A DNA stretch of 64,000 nucleotides from Parietaria judaica (taxonomy: Eukaryota; Streptophyta; Magnoliopsida; Rosales; Urticaceae), in contig OX940864.1 of the NCBI GenBank assembly GCA_954871525.1, forward strand, positions 12,208,001 through 12,272,000. Reading direction: 5' to 3'. The notes beneath the pieces are model-generated. The model saw only the letters and a program-made list of their open reading frames with translations. It was not told where the DNA came from and did no database searches. Shown here in pieces: positions 1 through 11,402 of this stretch (its first letter is position 1; each line of letters opens with the position of its first letter). The position numbers were made by a program, and so were the translations under genes.

Positions 1-45
1 TTGTGATTCAAGCAAAAGAAAATTATAACAATGTATATCTCTCAC

Positions 46-462
46 TCTCAGCGCCGCCGAGGAGATTCACAATCTCGACAAACCGCTCATGGAGATCACA
101 AGTCCACTTCATTCTCCGCTTAACGTTTCTTCTAGAAACTTCCGAGCGACATATTTGTTGATGAATTTCCTGATCACAAAATGGAAAAATAATCGCAATG
201 ACGACAAGGTGAAAAATTACAAAATTTAATTAGGGTTTTGCATAAGAATGCAACTTCATACTCCAAGATCTCCGTGATCATGATTACAGCGAAAATTCAC
301 AGCAGCTTGGGGATAACTATCTTCAACGGCGGTGGAGAAGTTGGATTCGGAAGATCGAGAGCCCGGGATATCGGAGTCGTAGATCCCGAGAAACTCGGAT
401 AATATCGGAATGAGGTCGTAACAATATGAATGGTCATTGTAAATTTCTGGTTGAAATCCCAT
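46..462 (-). CDS. MYB-CC/GARP transcription factor, 5' part (partial at left edge)
   Basis: Two exons can be joined on the minus strand: exon 1 at 462-262 (67 codons, phase 0) and exon 2 at 169-46. Exon 1 ends at a GTATGA donor and exon 2 begins after GATCAG. Exon 2 encodes the first half of a GARP (G2-like) DNA-binding domain: MKWTCDLHERF followed by VEIVNLLGGAE. It ends in phase 1 on a GTGAGA donor, the same codon phase and place as in the second MYB-CC gene at 8670-11402. The rest of the DNA-binding helix and any coiled coil lie beyond base 1. The N-terminal 67 residues are acidic and Tyr/Ser-rich with no recognised domain. GARP proteins are nuclear DNA-binding regulators; MYB-CC is favoured over KANADI or ARR-B because the helix reads LHERFVEIVNLLGG. 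A MULE-type MITE begins 258 bp upstream of the start codon. The family call is fairly sure, the subfamily is not. Confidence 0.75.
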
Positions 463-720
463 TTTTAGAGCACTCTCACTTGTATTATTGTGACTAGTTG
501 TGACATGGCTATATTATATATAGAGCATAATATATAGATCCAACATGGCTATATTTTTAAGAGGAAAACTGATTTTTTTAAATAATATAAAATAAAATAA
601 AAGATTTAATGTCAACACCATGGCAATAGAATGATGATCTTGGGTAGTGGGAGTTTAGTAAAAATGGCGACACTTTGAAATAATAGTGGGGTCACTGAAA
701 TTATTTGATTATTAAATAAA
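463..720. other. 5' flank of the partial MYB-CC gene
   Basis: AT-rich, non-coding, with TATA-like runs around 511-540 (minus-strand upstream region of the gene starting at 462). It ends at the 9-bp target duplication of the next element. No other feature is seen. Confidence 0.4.
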
Positions 721-1733
721 AGGATAATCGCGGAAAAAGTTCTAATAGTTTTTCCATCGTCGTCGATAAGTTTCCTTTCTTTTTTTGTGGGCAATTAGTC
801 ATTAATCCACTATTTTCAAGTCAAATGCCACGTGGCAACATGTAGACCACCACCACGTGACATGCCATGTCGTATGACTGTCAAATTATTTATTAAGAAG
901 TTATTACTATTTTTTTAATAATTACAGTACTAAACAACCGAGGCACGCTTTTTTCCCTTAAGGTGCGTTTTATAAGAATATTATTAAATGATATTTTATT
1001 CCCTCTTTTTGGGCATTTCCGTTTTTAAAATGGATCTCCAGGAGGCTTTTTTTTTTTTTTTTTTTTTTCAGAATTAGATTTAGTTAAATGAAGAAAATAT
1101 ATTTTTCTTATTTGATTAATTTTTCTGAATCCCGAAAATACTCACAGTAGTATTTTATGACAAACGTGATTCTTAAAGAACATAATTAAAAAATTATTTG
1201 ATGACACAATATTTTAGCAATAAAATGCAAGTTGTTCGTGGAGTTTGATATAATCCATATTTTGGAATCTAAATACCCATTTTGTACTTTTGGATTCATA
1301 TAATAATTTAATCCGGGTAGTTTTGGTTTTCAGGTAAGAAAAATCCAATTATGGAGTATGCACAAAATATGATGGTTTCAAATTTTCAAATTTAATTCTT
1401 AAAATTCTACTACCTGGACCCCATTCCGATTCTCCGGTATTTAAATTATTATAAAATTATTAATAAATAACTTCTTAATAAAATATTTTAGATTTTTTTA
1501 AACAAAAATTAACGTTTATAAAAAAAAATTAAAAAATCCGCGTGGCAGTCAGATGACATGGCATGCTACGTGGCGGTCAACATGATGCCACCTGGCATTT
1601 GACTTAAAAATGTTGGATGAAAGACTAATTACCTTACAACTTCAGAGAATGAGAACTTTACGACCATAAAAAAAGATGAGAACTTATCGACAACGATAAA
1701 AAAAAACTATTAATCCTTCACCGTGATTATCCC
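721..1733. mobile_element. MULE-type MITE with about 200-bp terminal inverted repeats
   Basis: The ends are inverted copies: the left begins AGGATAATCGCGG and the right, reverse-complemented, GGGATAATCACGG. Similarity continues inward for roughly 200 bp, through GTCGATAAG, GTCAAATGCCA and GACATGCCATGTC-like blocks. The element is flanked by a perfect 9-bp direct repeat TTAAATAAA (712-720 and 1734-1742), the size expected for Mutator-like transposition. There is no coding capacity. The inverted repeats carry CACGTGG/CACGTGA motifs (about 831 and 854). The interior contains a poly-T run at about 1048. Confidence 0.85.
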
Positions 1734-1742
1734 TTAAATAAA

Positions 1743-2517
1743 CCCCCTAAGTTTAATTTTGTATTTATGCGTGCCTGTCATTTCATCAATGGTTTGGTAG
1801 TGAAATGGTATAATAGTGACTACATTGATACATACAATTTGCAACACAATTCATAAAAAAAAAAAAAAAAAAAAAAAATTTAATCATTTTTATCTATAAA
1901 TACTACACAATTCAAAAAATTATCTCACACCTCCTCATTCTACTCTCTAATTTTCTGAAATTTGCAACTCTTCAAGCTCAAGTTTTCTCCACCATCAACT
2001 CTCATTTTCTCCATATATCCTACAATTTCATTAATTTATTAGTCACATTATTTAGTCATTAGTTTATTAGTCACGTACTCACGTTAGCACATTAGTATAC
2101 ATTAGTTTATTGCTTTATTATTATACAGTTTCACCAAACGCACTTAGCACATTAGTATAAGTTTATTAGTTTATTTATTAGCATGTTAGCACATTAGTTT
2201 ATTAGTTTATAGTCACATTAGTATACATTATTGTTATTTTACTTAGGCATTATTTTAGTTAGCATTATTAGCATATTAAGTATTGTTAGCATTATTACAG
2301 TATACATTTAGTTAGCATCCGTAGCATATTAGTCACATTTGTCATATTAAATTATCATGGCTAGTCAAAATGAAGGAAGTAGTTAATCGGGTCGTAAATT
2401 ATCTAGAATCGAGCAAAATGATTATATCCTGATAATTCTTGATCATGCTTCTATTTTTGAAACTCCTAGGGATACCGAGGGGAATACAGAGATGACTCCG
2501 AGCCAAGACGTCGACGC
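1743..2517. other. Leader region of the decayed hAT element
   Basis: It contains a poly-A run (about 1856-1878). Then from about 2035 to 2345 there are many degenerate copies of a TTAGTTTATTAG/CACATTAG motif, a low-complexity leader of the kind seen upstream of hAT transposase genes. An ATG at 2357 opens a frame that stops after nine codons. No clear 5' terminal inverted repeat was found. Confidence 0.4.
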
Positions 2518-4907
2518 ATGAACAACGCTCAAGTCAATCATGCCCAAAACGAAGAAGAGCCGGAATTTGATTTAAATCTCAACTACCACCTATTCCAACA
2601 AGACGAGTCACAACTGGAATCCTCGATACGACAACGTAGCGAATCGGTGACCGCACGATCTCCCGCACCTCCTCAATTCGTTTTATATCCGGGGAAGGTC
2701 AAATCCAAAGTATGGAATTTTTTCCACCGCATCCGAGGCGATCTTTTACCGAATGGAAAGCACGATGTTAGAGCCTTGTGCAAAGCGTGCAACCATTCTT
2801 TTGGCGGAAAATGAACCGACGGAATGAGCCACCTCAAACGTCATCTCGATGTATGCAATCCGGACCGGGACCCCACCGCCACGGGTCCCGCCAAGGTAAG
2901 TCCTTTGAATCCACAACAAGCTAGGGCATGGGTTGGGGAATGGGTTATTATGACGGGTCAACCTTTAAGCATTGTTGAAAATGAGGATCAAACACTTCTT
3001 CTTAAACGATTTAATCCGTCGTATGAACTCGTTTCGCGTTCCACGCTAACTAGAGATATAAAGAGGGAATTTGTTCGAAGGAAAAGTGAATTAACTGATA
3101 GTCTTAGTTCGTTTTCAAATAGTATCGCTTTGACTTCCGACGTTTGGACCGGTCCGGCGTCGCAAGATTATTCTAGTGTTGTTGCTCATTACATTGATAA
3201 AGATTGGAGCGTTCAAAAACGTATTATTGGTTTTCCGTCTATAAATGTTAGGCACACGGGCGAGAATATAGCAAATTCAATATTAGGTGTTATCAATGAA
3301 TGGGGATTAAGTGGTAGAATAATTTCAATCACATTGGATAATGCATCGTCTAATAATGTCGCAATTCAAGCATCGGTGATAGTATACCCGTACAATATCA
3401 TGTTAGGGCAAAAACGATCAAAAAGCGATAAAACGAAATTGAAATCGACACTAGAATTATAGTGGTTCGCTCCCAGTGTAGGAGGTACACCCTCAATCTC
3501 GCCTCTCTCAGTTTGTGCTACAAAAACGCACTAATGACGGCTACAAGCCTTATATGCGAAAAATAAACCTAGGGTAAATAACCCGTGTAAAAAGTCTAAA
3601 ATACTCTCGCTACTTAATGCGTAATACAAAAAATTCGCCCAGGGGGCGCTAGCTTGACTACTCTGCGTCGGGTCTCGGTAGCGCTTCCGTGTAGATTAGG
3701 CTTCACACTCAACATATCAAAAATTATTTCATCAACGATGTGCTTGTCATATTATTAACCTTATTGTTAGATCCGGTGAAACTTTGGTTAGCCTTCATAT
3801 TGAAAGGATCCGGGACAACATAAAGTTTTTGCGAGCTAGCAATCACCGAATCCAAGTGTGGAGGGAGTTTTGCAAAGAGAACAAGGTTCTACTGAGGAAA
3901 TTCGCGCCGGATTGCCCAACTCGGTGAAATTCAACGTACGAAATGTTGCACGGAGTTCTCGACTACCGACACTTGTTCCACAAATGGATCCAAGAACACC
4001 GAGGCTTCGAATACATCCACGACGACGATTGGACCATGGCTAAGACATTCTTCGACTTTCTTAAATGCTTTTATACTAATACTGTTTTGATATCTAACGT
4101 TAATAGTACTACTTTATATTTATGCATCCCTACATTATATGAAATCATATCCACATTTACTAGGCCTATTTATGTTGATAATCCATTGCTTACTCCTATT
4201 ATATAATGGAAAAATATGTGCAATATTGGGACCCAGTTCCTTTTTCGTACGCTATAGCATTGATATTAGATCCAAGGGCGAGATTTATGGGCTTAGATTT
4301 TCTTTTATGTGGAATTGGAGATAAAATATCGGGAAATGATGATGGATTGTACTATGCATCTTATTTTGACGACATTAAGATTGCGTTTTGTAATATGTGT
4401 AGGGAATACGAAGAGCGATGGAGACCACAAGCACCAACAAGCACGACGGTACCAGCGCAACCTACGAAAAATCCAATTTCAACCGACCTGTCACCCTTTG
4501 CGTTTATCAACGAAATGGAGAGAAGGTGCGATTTAGAGGCAGATGGAAATCAACCAAGCACAAACGTGATGGGGCCACCGAGACGTTCCTTTGCACACCG
4601 AGCCGAGCCGAGAAGAGTCATCGACAAAGTGACCAAGTACCAAAATATGCCGCGACTCATGTTTTCACCGGATGAACGCACTTTCTCAATCATCAAATCG
4701 TGGGAGGACCACAAGACGGAATTTCCCATTCTATCACGGATGGCACGCGACTTCCTTTGCATCCCGGCTTCGACGGTCTCATCGGAATCCGCCTTTAGTC
4801 TAAGCAAAAATCTAATCAGCAATCGACGACATTCGCTATCGGAGGACCACGTGGAGGAGCTTATGATTTTGAGGGATTGGACTAGAGCCGATCGCCGGAA
4901 GCACTAG
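2518..4907 (+). pseudogene. hAT-family transposase (BED zinc finger, RICESLEEPER-like), inactivated
   Basis: The order of domains is that of plant Ac-like hAT transposases. A BED-type zinc finger lies at about 2700-2860 (VWNFFHRI, CKAC, then HLKRHLDVC). The RNase-H-like core follows, with SDVWTG, TLDNASSNN (about 3340) and, further on, CACHIINLIV (3736 onward). The C-terminal dimerisation region is at about 4680-4890 (FPILSRMARDFL, IPASTVSSESAFS). Four lesions break it: an in-frame TGA at 2812-2814 inside the zinc finger; about 345 bp of unrelated sequence (about 3380-3726) splitting the catalytic core; TGA at 3925-3927 where the family has the Trp of a TRWNST motif; and a frameshift near 4203, since the frame before it is frame 1 and the C-terminus is in frame 3. 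It cannot make a functional transposase. Confidence 0.88.
3380..3726. mobile_element. Foreign insert in the hAT core, LTR-like
   Basis: The hAT reading frame is recognisable up to about 3375 (NNVAIQ) and resumes at 3727 (FHQRCACH). The intervening sequence has no transposase similarity. Its style (GTGGTTCGCTCCCAGTG, ACTACTCTGCGTCGGG, and a terminal GGCTTCACACTCAACA) resembles the end of a plant copia-type LTR. No clean target duplication was found, so this could be a retroelement insertion or a recombination join. Confidence 0.4.
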
Positions 4908-5460
4908 GGAGTCGAAGCCGAGCAAAGCGACGTCGCTCAATTCGACCAATTCTACGAAGATAACGATATCAACAACAACGAAGAATAATAATTGTTGTAA
5001 ATTTTATTATTCTTTGTAATTTCCGTTACTCAACTTTATCAATCAATATAATTAGTTTTTTCATTCTCTATATGTCTTAATCAATTCAATATAATCAAAA
5101 TAATTATTTTATTTTATATTACCAAAGTTAGCATATTATTTTACATTATATTAAAATTTCACTTTACACCAAATTTTGTAAGTTGTAACATTCTTAATAA
5201 ATAAAATAAAGTAGAAAAAAATTATAGTATATAGAAAGACAAATAAAGTAAAATAATAAGACAAATAAATAGAAAGACAAAGTTTGTTTATAGTATATGT
5301 ATATTATAAAGTTGTTGCAAGTTGCAAGTGTGCAACTGCAACACAACCCAGCTGCTGGAGCGAGCGAAGATTGTTTTGCCTCTGCATTACCTACCCACTC
5401 CATGTTGCATTTATGAAGGACAAAATTGCAATTAAGTTTTTTTTTTTTAAATGGAATTAA

Positions 5461-5575
5461 AGGGGGCGGGCTCGGGCGGGCAGCCCGGGTGGACTTTGGG
5501 CTCGGGCCAGGCAGTCCGAGCTGGACTCGGGTCGGGGGGCTCGGGCTGGGGGCCGTGGGGCCCGCCCTTATGAAC
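5461..5575. repeat. GC-rich subterminal repeats at the 3' end of the hAT element
   Basis: A block very rich in G on the plus strand with repeated CTCGGGC/GGGCTCGGG motifs, in sharp contrast to the AT-rich surroundings. It ends GGGGCCCGCCCTTA. Subterminal GGGCC-type repeats are transposase-binding sites in many plant hAT elements. The matching left end was not found, so the element is probably 5'-truncated. Confidence 0.5.
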
Positions 5576-5590
5576 AGGTTTACATACAAC

Positions 5591-7512
5591 CAAGGATCGA
5601 ATTTTCGTCGATAATCCTCGATTATCGGTCTTGCCGGTAGTCATCGGCAAATATTCCATACCAACAGTTATCGTTTTATAACTTTTCCATCGAAAAGCTC
5701 GAAAATCGGCAAGAGGGGCAATAGTCGATTATCGGTTTTTCATGAGTAAAATTTGGGTACTTTTCCATCCATTAAAAAAAAAATCAGAAGTATATTTATA
5801 CCATTTTCGCGATTTTCCACACATTGCCCTTGCCTTGTCGCCCTTTTCCACTGCCAACACCCAAAGTTTATGCTTTTCCATGATAATCGAGCTGGTAAGA
5901 CTCATCCTTTTCCAATCTTCTTCATCTTTTCATGGATTTTTCGATTCTTGGCATAAGTTTCGAAAGTTATTATTTTTTTCAGTTTCAACCGGAATTTCTA
6001 AAAAAAATTGTAATTTTTGGGAGATTAATGACTCATAATGTTAGATCTACATGAATACATCGTTTGTTGCTGGAAAAATACCATTTAGATGATTTTAAGG
6101 TATTTTCATAAGTTGAAAACTAAAGGGTTAGTCGCATATGAGTTTTATGTTTAGAATTGATTAAAGATTGGAACTTTATCATATTTTGTTTGTTTTTTTG
6201 AATTATTATGAAAATTTTATGATGAAAACATGTTTTGATTGATTAATTTTGAATTATTTGGTTAGATTAGGCTATTTTCGGATTATAATGATGTTAGGCA
6301 AAAGTATATAAAGTTTTAGTTTTACGAAATTACAAGAAATTTACTAGTTTTGTATGATTGCTTGATAATATGGGGTTTAAAATATTCTAGTTAATTAGAA
6401 ATATGAATGTTTGTGTTGAGTTTTCGAATTTTTCAGATTTAGAGTCACAGTTTTTGGATTTTAATCTTCAATGGGGCAAAACTCTAAAAAGTTTATCTTT
6501 TTTAATTTTTGAAGTAATTAATTAATTTTTTTATGTTTACTTCAATTGAATATTTATTAAATAAAAATATGAGATTTTGGTATATTTTATTTCAGATTTA
6601 AGCTTAATTCGGATTTTTCCATAATTACGGCAAAAGTCTAACAAGTTCATCTTTTGCGATTTGTAAGGTAATTTATTAATTTTTGATGATGTTTATTTTA
6701 ATTAAATATTTATTCCAATAATAATCTGGTATCTGGGTATATTTTATTTGTAGATTTGAGCTTAATTTAGAGTTTCCTGTATTTACGGCAAAAGTCTAAG
6801 AAGTTAATCTTTTGCGATTCGTGAGTGAATTTATTCATTTTTTTAGATCTTTGCTTTCATTAAATATTTATGGAAATAATAGTCTGATATTTTGGTGTAA
6901 TTTAATTGCATATTTGAGCTAAATCCGAGATTTTTTTAATTGCGGCAAAAGTCTTACAAGTTTGTCTTTTGCGATATGTGAGGTAATTTGTTCATTTTTG
7001 TTGCTGGTTGATTTTATTAAATATTTATCGAAATAATAATATGAGATTTTGGTGTAATTTAATTGCAAATTGAGCTAAATCCGAGATTTTTCTACGTGTT
7101 TGAGTTTTGAGACTTTGTGTTTGAGAGTTGAGCCTGTTTTATTATTTACGTGTTTTAGATTTAAGACTTGCGATGGAATTATATGTGTTGGTGTATGACT
7201 TTATTTACATATATATGTGTATGATATTATTTATTGAGTACTCATTAGTGAATAAATATTATAATATGCTTTTATTTTTGGTATTTTTAACACACTATTT
7301 AAAAATTGGGCAAATATAAACTTAGAAATATTTTATAAGTTTTCCATCGAAAAGTATCAAAAAGTGTCGATAATCCATCGATAATCCTCGAAAAGTGTCG
7401 GTAACGATAATGTACAGTATTATAAGTTTTCCGTCGATTAATCGGCAAGCGAACGATAAATCCGTCGAAAACGGCAACCGATTTATCAGCAAATTCGGCA
7501 ATTTGTCCCTTG
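5591..7512. mobile_element. Non-autonomous hAT element, 1.9 kb, with internal tandem repeats
   Basis: It is bounded by a perfect 8-bp direct repeat CATACAAC (5583-5590 and 7513-7520), the hAT target-duplication size. Its ends are imperfect inverted repeats: CAAGGATCGAATTTTCG against CAAGGGACAAATTGCCG. Both terminal regions are crowded with TCGATAATC, CATCGAAAAG and TCGGCAA motifs. The interior (about 6430-7100) holds four to five diverged tandem copies of a unit of about 160 bp recognisable by CGGCAAAAGTCT and TTTTGCGAT. No transposase is encoded. Confidence 0.8.
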
Positions 7513-7520
7513 CATACAAC

Positions 7521-8669
7521 TATATATTTTTTTGTTGTCCTATATACTTCATTGGTCAATCATTGTTTATCATTTGTCTTTTCTCTGTGTCTATATGTAT
7601 CATTTGTCAATATTAAGAGTTGAAATATGAAGGTATTCCTCAAAACTTGGATTTTATTACAAAATTAATAAAATGGTACCAGATAGTGTGAATTGAAAAT
7701 TCCAAAACTCAATGAATATATAGATAATAAACTATTCATTAATTTATAAAGCCATGAGATCGTGTTCTGTACTAAGGTTGAATTTTTATAGAATATAGAT
7801 AAATATTAACTTTGCTAATAGAATTAAGGGGTTATTTAATTAAAAAGTTTATATTTGATGTTTATCTGAGAAAGCTAGTGAATGTAACTATTATATATAG
7901 TATATCTAACGTACTTGATGTAGCACAAAAAGACAAATAAATCGTATATATACAAAAATCTTTTGCAATTATGTCTCATTGTTCAACACATTACACATTC
8001 TTCGTAAAACTATAAAATTATCTGTAATATTGTTGATTACACTTTTATATAGATGTTAATTTTATTTTGTTTCTCAATAATTCTCAAAAATCTATGAGGT
8101 GCACTAATTTTTTATTTTATAATTTGTATAGATAAAAAAACGCGCCCCGTTTATCAATTGTGATTAAAACAAATATCTTTACCGGCCTCATTGAAAAATA
8201 AATTCATTTAGACTAATTTAACTTGATTAATGTAATTATGTTGTATAAGATTTAAAACTAATTAGTGACCTTATATAACATACATTTCATATAAATAAAT
8301 AGACGTAAACTTTGCAAGTATGAAGTTTTCAAGATCCAATTAATCCCATGCATACGAATATTTTTCTTATTTTTATTCTTTATATTGTTACAAATTTACA
8401 ACACTGCCAAAATAATTCACGTGAAAAATAAAAATAACAAGATCAATATAACACTAAGCTTCTCTTTAAGATCTTTTGCTCTCACGCTCTCTTCCGTTCA
8501 TTCTTGAGCGATTTCGAACACATCGGCACACTTGAATTTTTTTTTGTCTTTCGGATGAGATTGGAGCTAATTTTTAGATAAGCCCGGGAAAATATTTCTT
8601 TATCTTTCTTTTTTTTTTTTTTTTTTCTGTAAGTGAAAAATGTGATGCACAGTTTGCTTGTTACAGAAG
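7521..8669. other. Intergenic, AT-rich
   Basis: No coding potential or clear element is seen. It includes a poly-T run near 8612-8626, close to the 3' end of the minus-strand gene that stops at 8670; part of 8400-8669 may be its 3' UTR. Confidence 0.3.
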
Positions 8670-11402
8670 CTAGCTTATCTTGGAGCGCAAGTTAGGGCTC
8701 TCCGACGCCTCAGCCATGCTATTGAATGGTCCGTCTTCGAGCGATGAAACTTCCGAGCTCGTGCTGGTGAGAAGATTGTTGCTCGTTCGTTGTTGAATGT
8801 CGAACATCATTTTCAGTTGCTTTCCTTGTTCCTCAATTTGGAGCTGAAGCTTTCTCTGGATCTGTTGGAGCAACAAATAGGTAAATACATAAATAAAATG
8901 TTAAATCTTTTAGTTTTTGCTATGGGTGAATTTTTTTACCGGTTATCAATACCCAATATCGGTTTTAAAACCTGTTTTTTTTTTTTTGGGTATTATGAAA
9001 TACGGGAGATTGGGAATTCCAATCCTGGACCCGTTTTTTTGAGATTTCTCAAGAACCTTGAGATCGTAGGGTAATATGTAATGATCAAAGATAATTGATG
9101 CCATGAAAAGAAAAGGTTAAGAGGATTAGTACCGGGAATTGGGATTTCCCAATCTTGGGCCGGATATGAGATTAGACACAGACACGATGTAAACGGGCTT
9201 GGGTTGACCTTAAATAAATTTGAGTCCATTTCCAACCGTGTCAAACACGGTTAACAAGACTAAATAACGGTTGAACACGACACCAACACGAGCAAAACGA
9301 TGGGACTAAGTTAGACAAGATTAAAGAACAAAATATTCATTTTATGCATTTAATATATGTTATAACTGTTTTAATTTTAACTTTTAAGTTTTAATATTGA
9401 TTTATGCCAAATTGGTTTATTTTATTAATTATGTTTTCCAATTAATATATACACAATTACCAATAGGTTCTCTTCCATTATATAAATAAATAAAAAAACT
9501 ATTACGACACGACATAAACACGAGACACAAATTGTCACCCTAACATATACTCCATCAATGGCACAAGTGAGAATCGGGTCACACACGTACCTCTAACTGG
9601 TCATGAAGGCGCCTCTGAACATCCAACTGGAGTTGCAACGCCTCTTTGATCTGCATTCCGCTGCCCATAAGCCGAAAATCCAAAAGGGTCATATACCATT
9701 TTGGCATTGATTGCAAACATTTCGACAAATCATACGAAAAATAAATAAATAAAACTGTATTAGTGTATTACGTCGTCGCTTCGAGCTGGGTCGTGACGTT
9801 TGCAAACGCTCTCTTCTCGGATTTTCCTGCAAAAACATGACATTATTCAGAGTAATTGGAGCATGTATCCTAAATTTTAGTTTCTGGCAGCAATGGCCTT
9901 CGTACTTTCAAAAAGTAGTATAATGCCTCGTACACGTTAAAAAATTGACAATTGCAACACATGATTTGTTTGAAGGTATTTTCATTAATTTTAATAGTAT
10001 TCAATCTTGTCGGATTTCATCGTAACGGTTTTCCAATAACCAGACTCATTGATTGCTTCACAACAATCTCGTAATCTAGTATATTTGAAGATTGATCTTC
10101 CCAAAAAATTAACCCTAAAGAACAAAAATTTAAAGTACGGAAATTTACCTTCGATCGAGTCCGGCAGATACTTCGCAATCCGATATTTCTATAATACAAA
10201 CAAGAAAAGGGACAAATTTGAGTTCAACTCTCATGAACAAGGACCACAAAATTCTGGAGAACTGCAAATTGTTTTACCTGCAAATGGCTTTTGACATGGA
10301 AGATCGTCACGCCCTCCGAATCCATAAGCTTCAGTATCGCCTTCGGCGTCGCCTCTGCGTTCCAAGAAAGAAAAACAACCGCTTATGTTCTTATTCTTTT
10401 TTTATTCGTCAACGGAAAATCGTTAATCTCGGAAGAAACTTACTGTCCGCACCACCAAGGCGATGCACGCACTCGACGAACTTCTCGTGAAGCTCTTGGT
10501 TCCACCTGATGCGCGATTTGCTAGCGATCGCGGCCGAGCCGTTGCTCATCGAAGCGCAATTGCCCGGCGAGAGCCGGTGGGGTTGCGTGTCTAGCCGCTG
10601 CGAAGAGGCGGCAAAACTCACCTGCGAAAACGGAGAACTGAACGAGCCACCGTAATCCTAACGACCGAAACACAGATCCGACAGAACCAAAGTAAAATGG
10701 TTAATAGCGGTATAAGTACCTAAATTACGATTTTTAATCTTTACTACGTTAGCTTCTCATTAAAATTCCGTCTATTTTTTTTTTTTTATGAATTTATTGA
10801 ATTTTGAATATATCGTTACTAAAATTCCTTCTTTATAAAGTGATACATGTCCCGGACATATAAAACATAAATGATCTTCGACTTGACAAAATAGTTATAC
10901 TACTAAAATTATAAAATATTAAATACTTATACCGTAATTAATAAAAGGAGAAAGAACACACCGCAATTTCTCGATTTTCTTTGGGATCGATCGAAATCGC
11001 GCCGGTATTGGTGCCGATTCGATTGTCGTGGCCGAAAATCGCCGCAACGTCGTTGTTCGTCTTCGTCGCTGGCTGGAGCGGGTTTCCGAATCCGAACACT
11101 GGGTCGGGCCGGGCCGGCGGTTCGAGGGCGTAGCTCTCGCCGGAGAATTGCGCGTAGCTTCCGGAGTCGTACTGCGGGAGCCCCATGCACCTCTCGGCGG
11201 CGTAGAACGCCGACGCCGGCGATTCGAACCGGCTCATGATCGTCGAGGAGGGGCTGACTGTGGCGAGGCTCGCCGGGCTCTGAAACTCCATGGGAGCTTG
11301 CGGCTGCGCCAAGGTCCCGAAGCCGGAGTTGCAGGCGGAGATGGGTCCGCGCCTCGCCGGAGCTCGGATTGTCGCGCGCCAATCGAGGGTGTGATCGTTC
11401 AT
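8670..11402 (-). CDS. PHL: PHR1-LIKE (MYB-CC) transcription factor
   Basis: Seven exons join in frame into 362 residues: 11402-10962, 10657-10444, 10354-10278, 10188-10149, 9826-9772, 9660-9591 and 8861-8670. All introns are GT/AG and all phases agree. A TAA directly abuts the ATG in frame, fixing the start. The GARP/Myb DNA-binding domain is at about residues 195-252 (RIRWNQELHEKF, KATPKAILKLM, VKSHLQKYR), with the third exon 77 bp long. The MYB-CC coiled coil with its LHEQLE-type box (here LHDQLE) is at about 274-322. The N-terminal 147 residues are Ser/Pro/Ala-rich and GC-rich. MYB-CC proteins dimerise through the coiled coil and bind imperfect palindromes such as the P1BS site; some members control phosphate-starvation genes. 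It acts in the nucleus. Intron 4 carries a copy of a dispersed repeat (about 9885-10110). Family certain; exact orthologue not. Confidence 0.92.
8880..9580. repeat. Repeat-rich intron 6 of the PHL gene
   Basis: The 729-bp intron between exons 6 and 7 contains a poly-T (about 8973-8987) and a diverged inverted pair around GGGAATTCCAATCCTGGACC (about 9012) and ACCGGGAATTGGGATTTCC (about 9131). This suggests a degraded MITE-like insertion. No exon is seen in it. Confidence 0.35.
9885..10110 (+). repeat. Dispersed repeat family, copy 1 (in PHL intron 4)
   Basis: It shares a core (GCAACACATGA, then TTGTTTGAAGGTATTTTCAT) with copies near 34975, 37160 and 58160. All four lie in the same orientation. 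It is entirely within the intron between exons 4 and 5. Confidence 0.6.

Noticed and set aside
1743..2345. Left terminal inverted repeat of the hAT transposase element
   Set aside because: I looked for a partner of the right-end TAAGGGCGGGCCCC (complement) and for a matching 8-bp duplication and found neither; the element is probably truncated.
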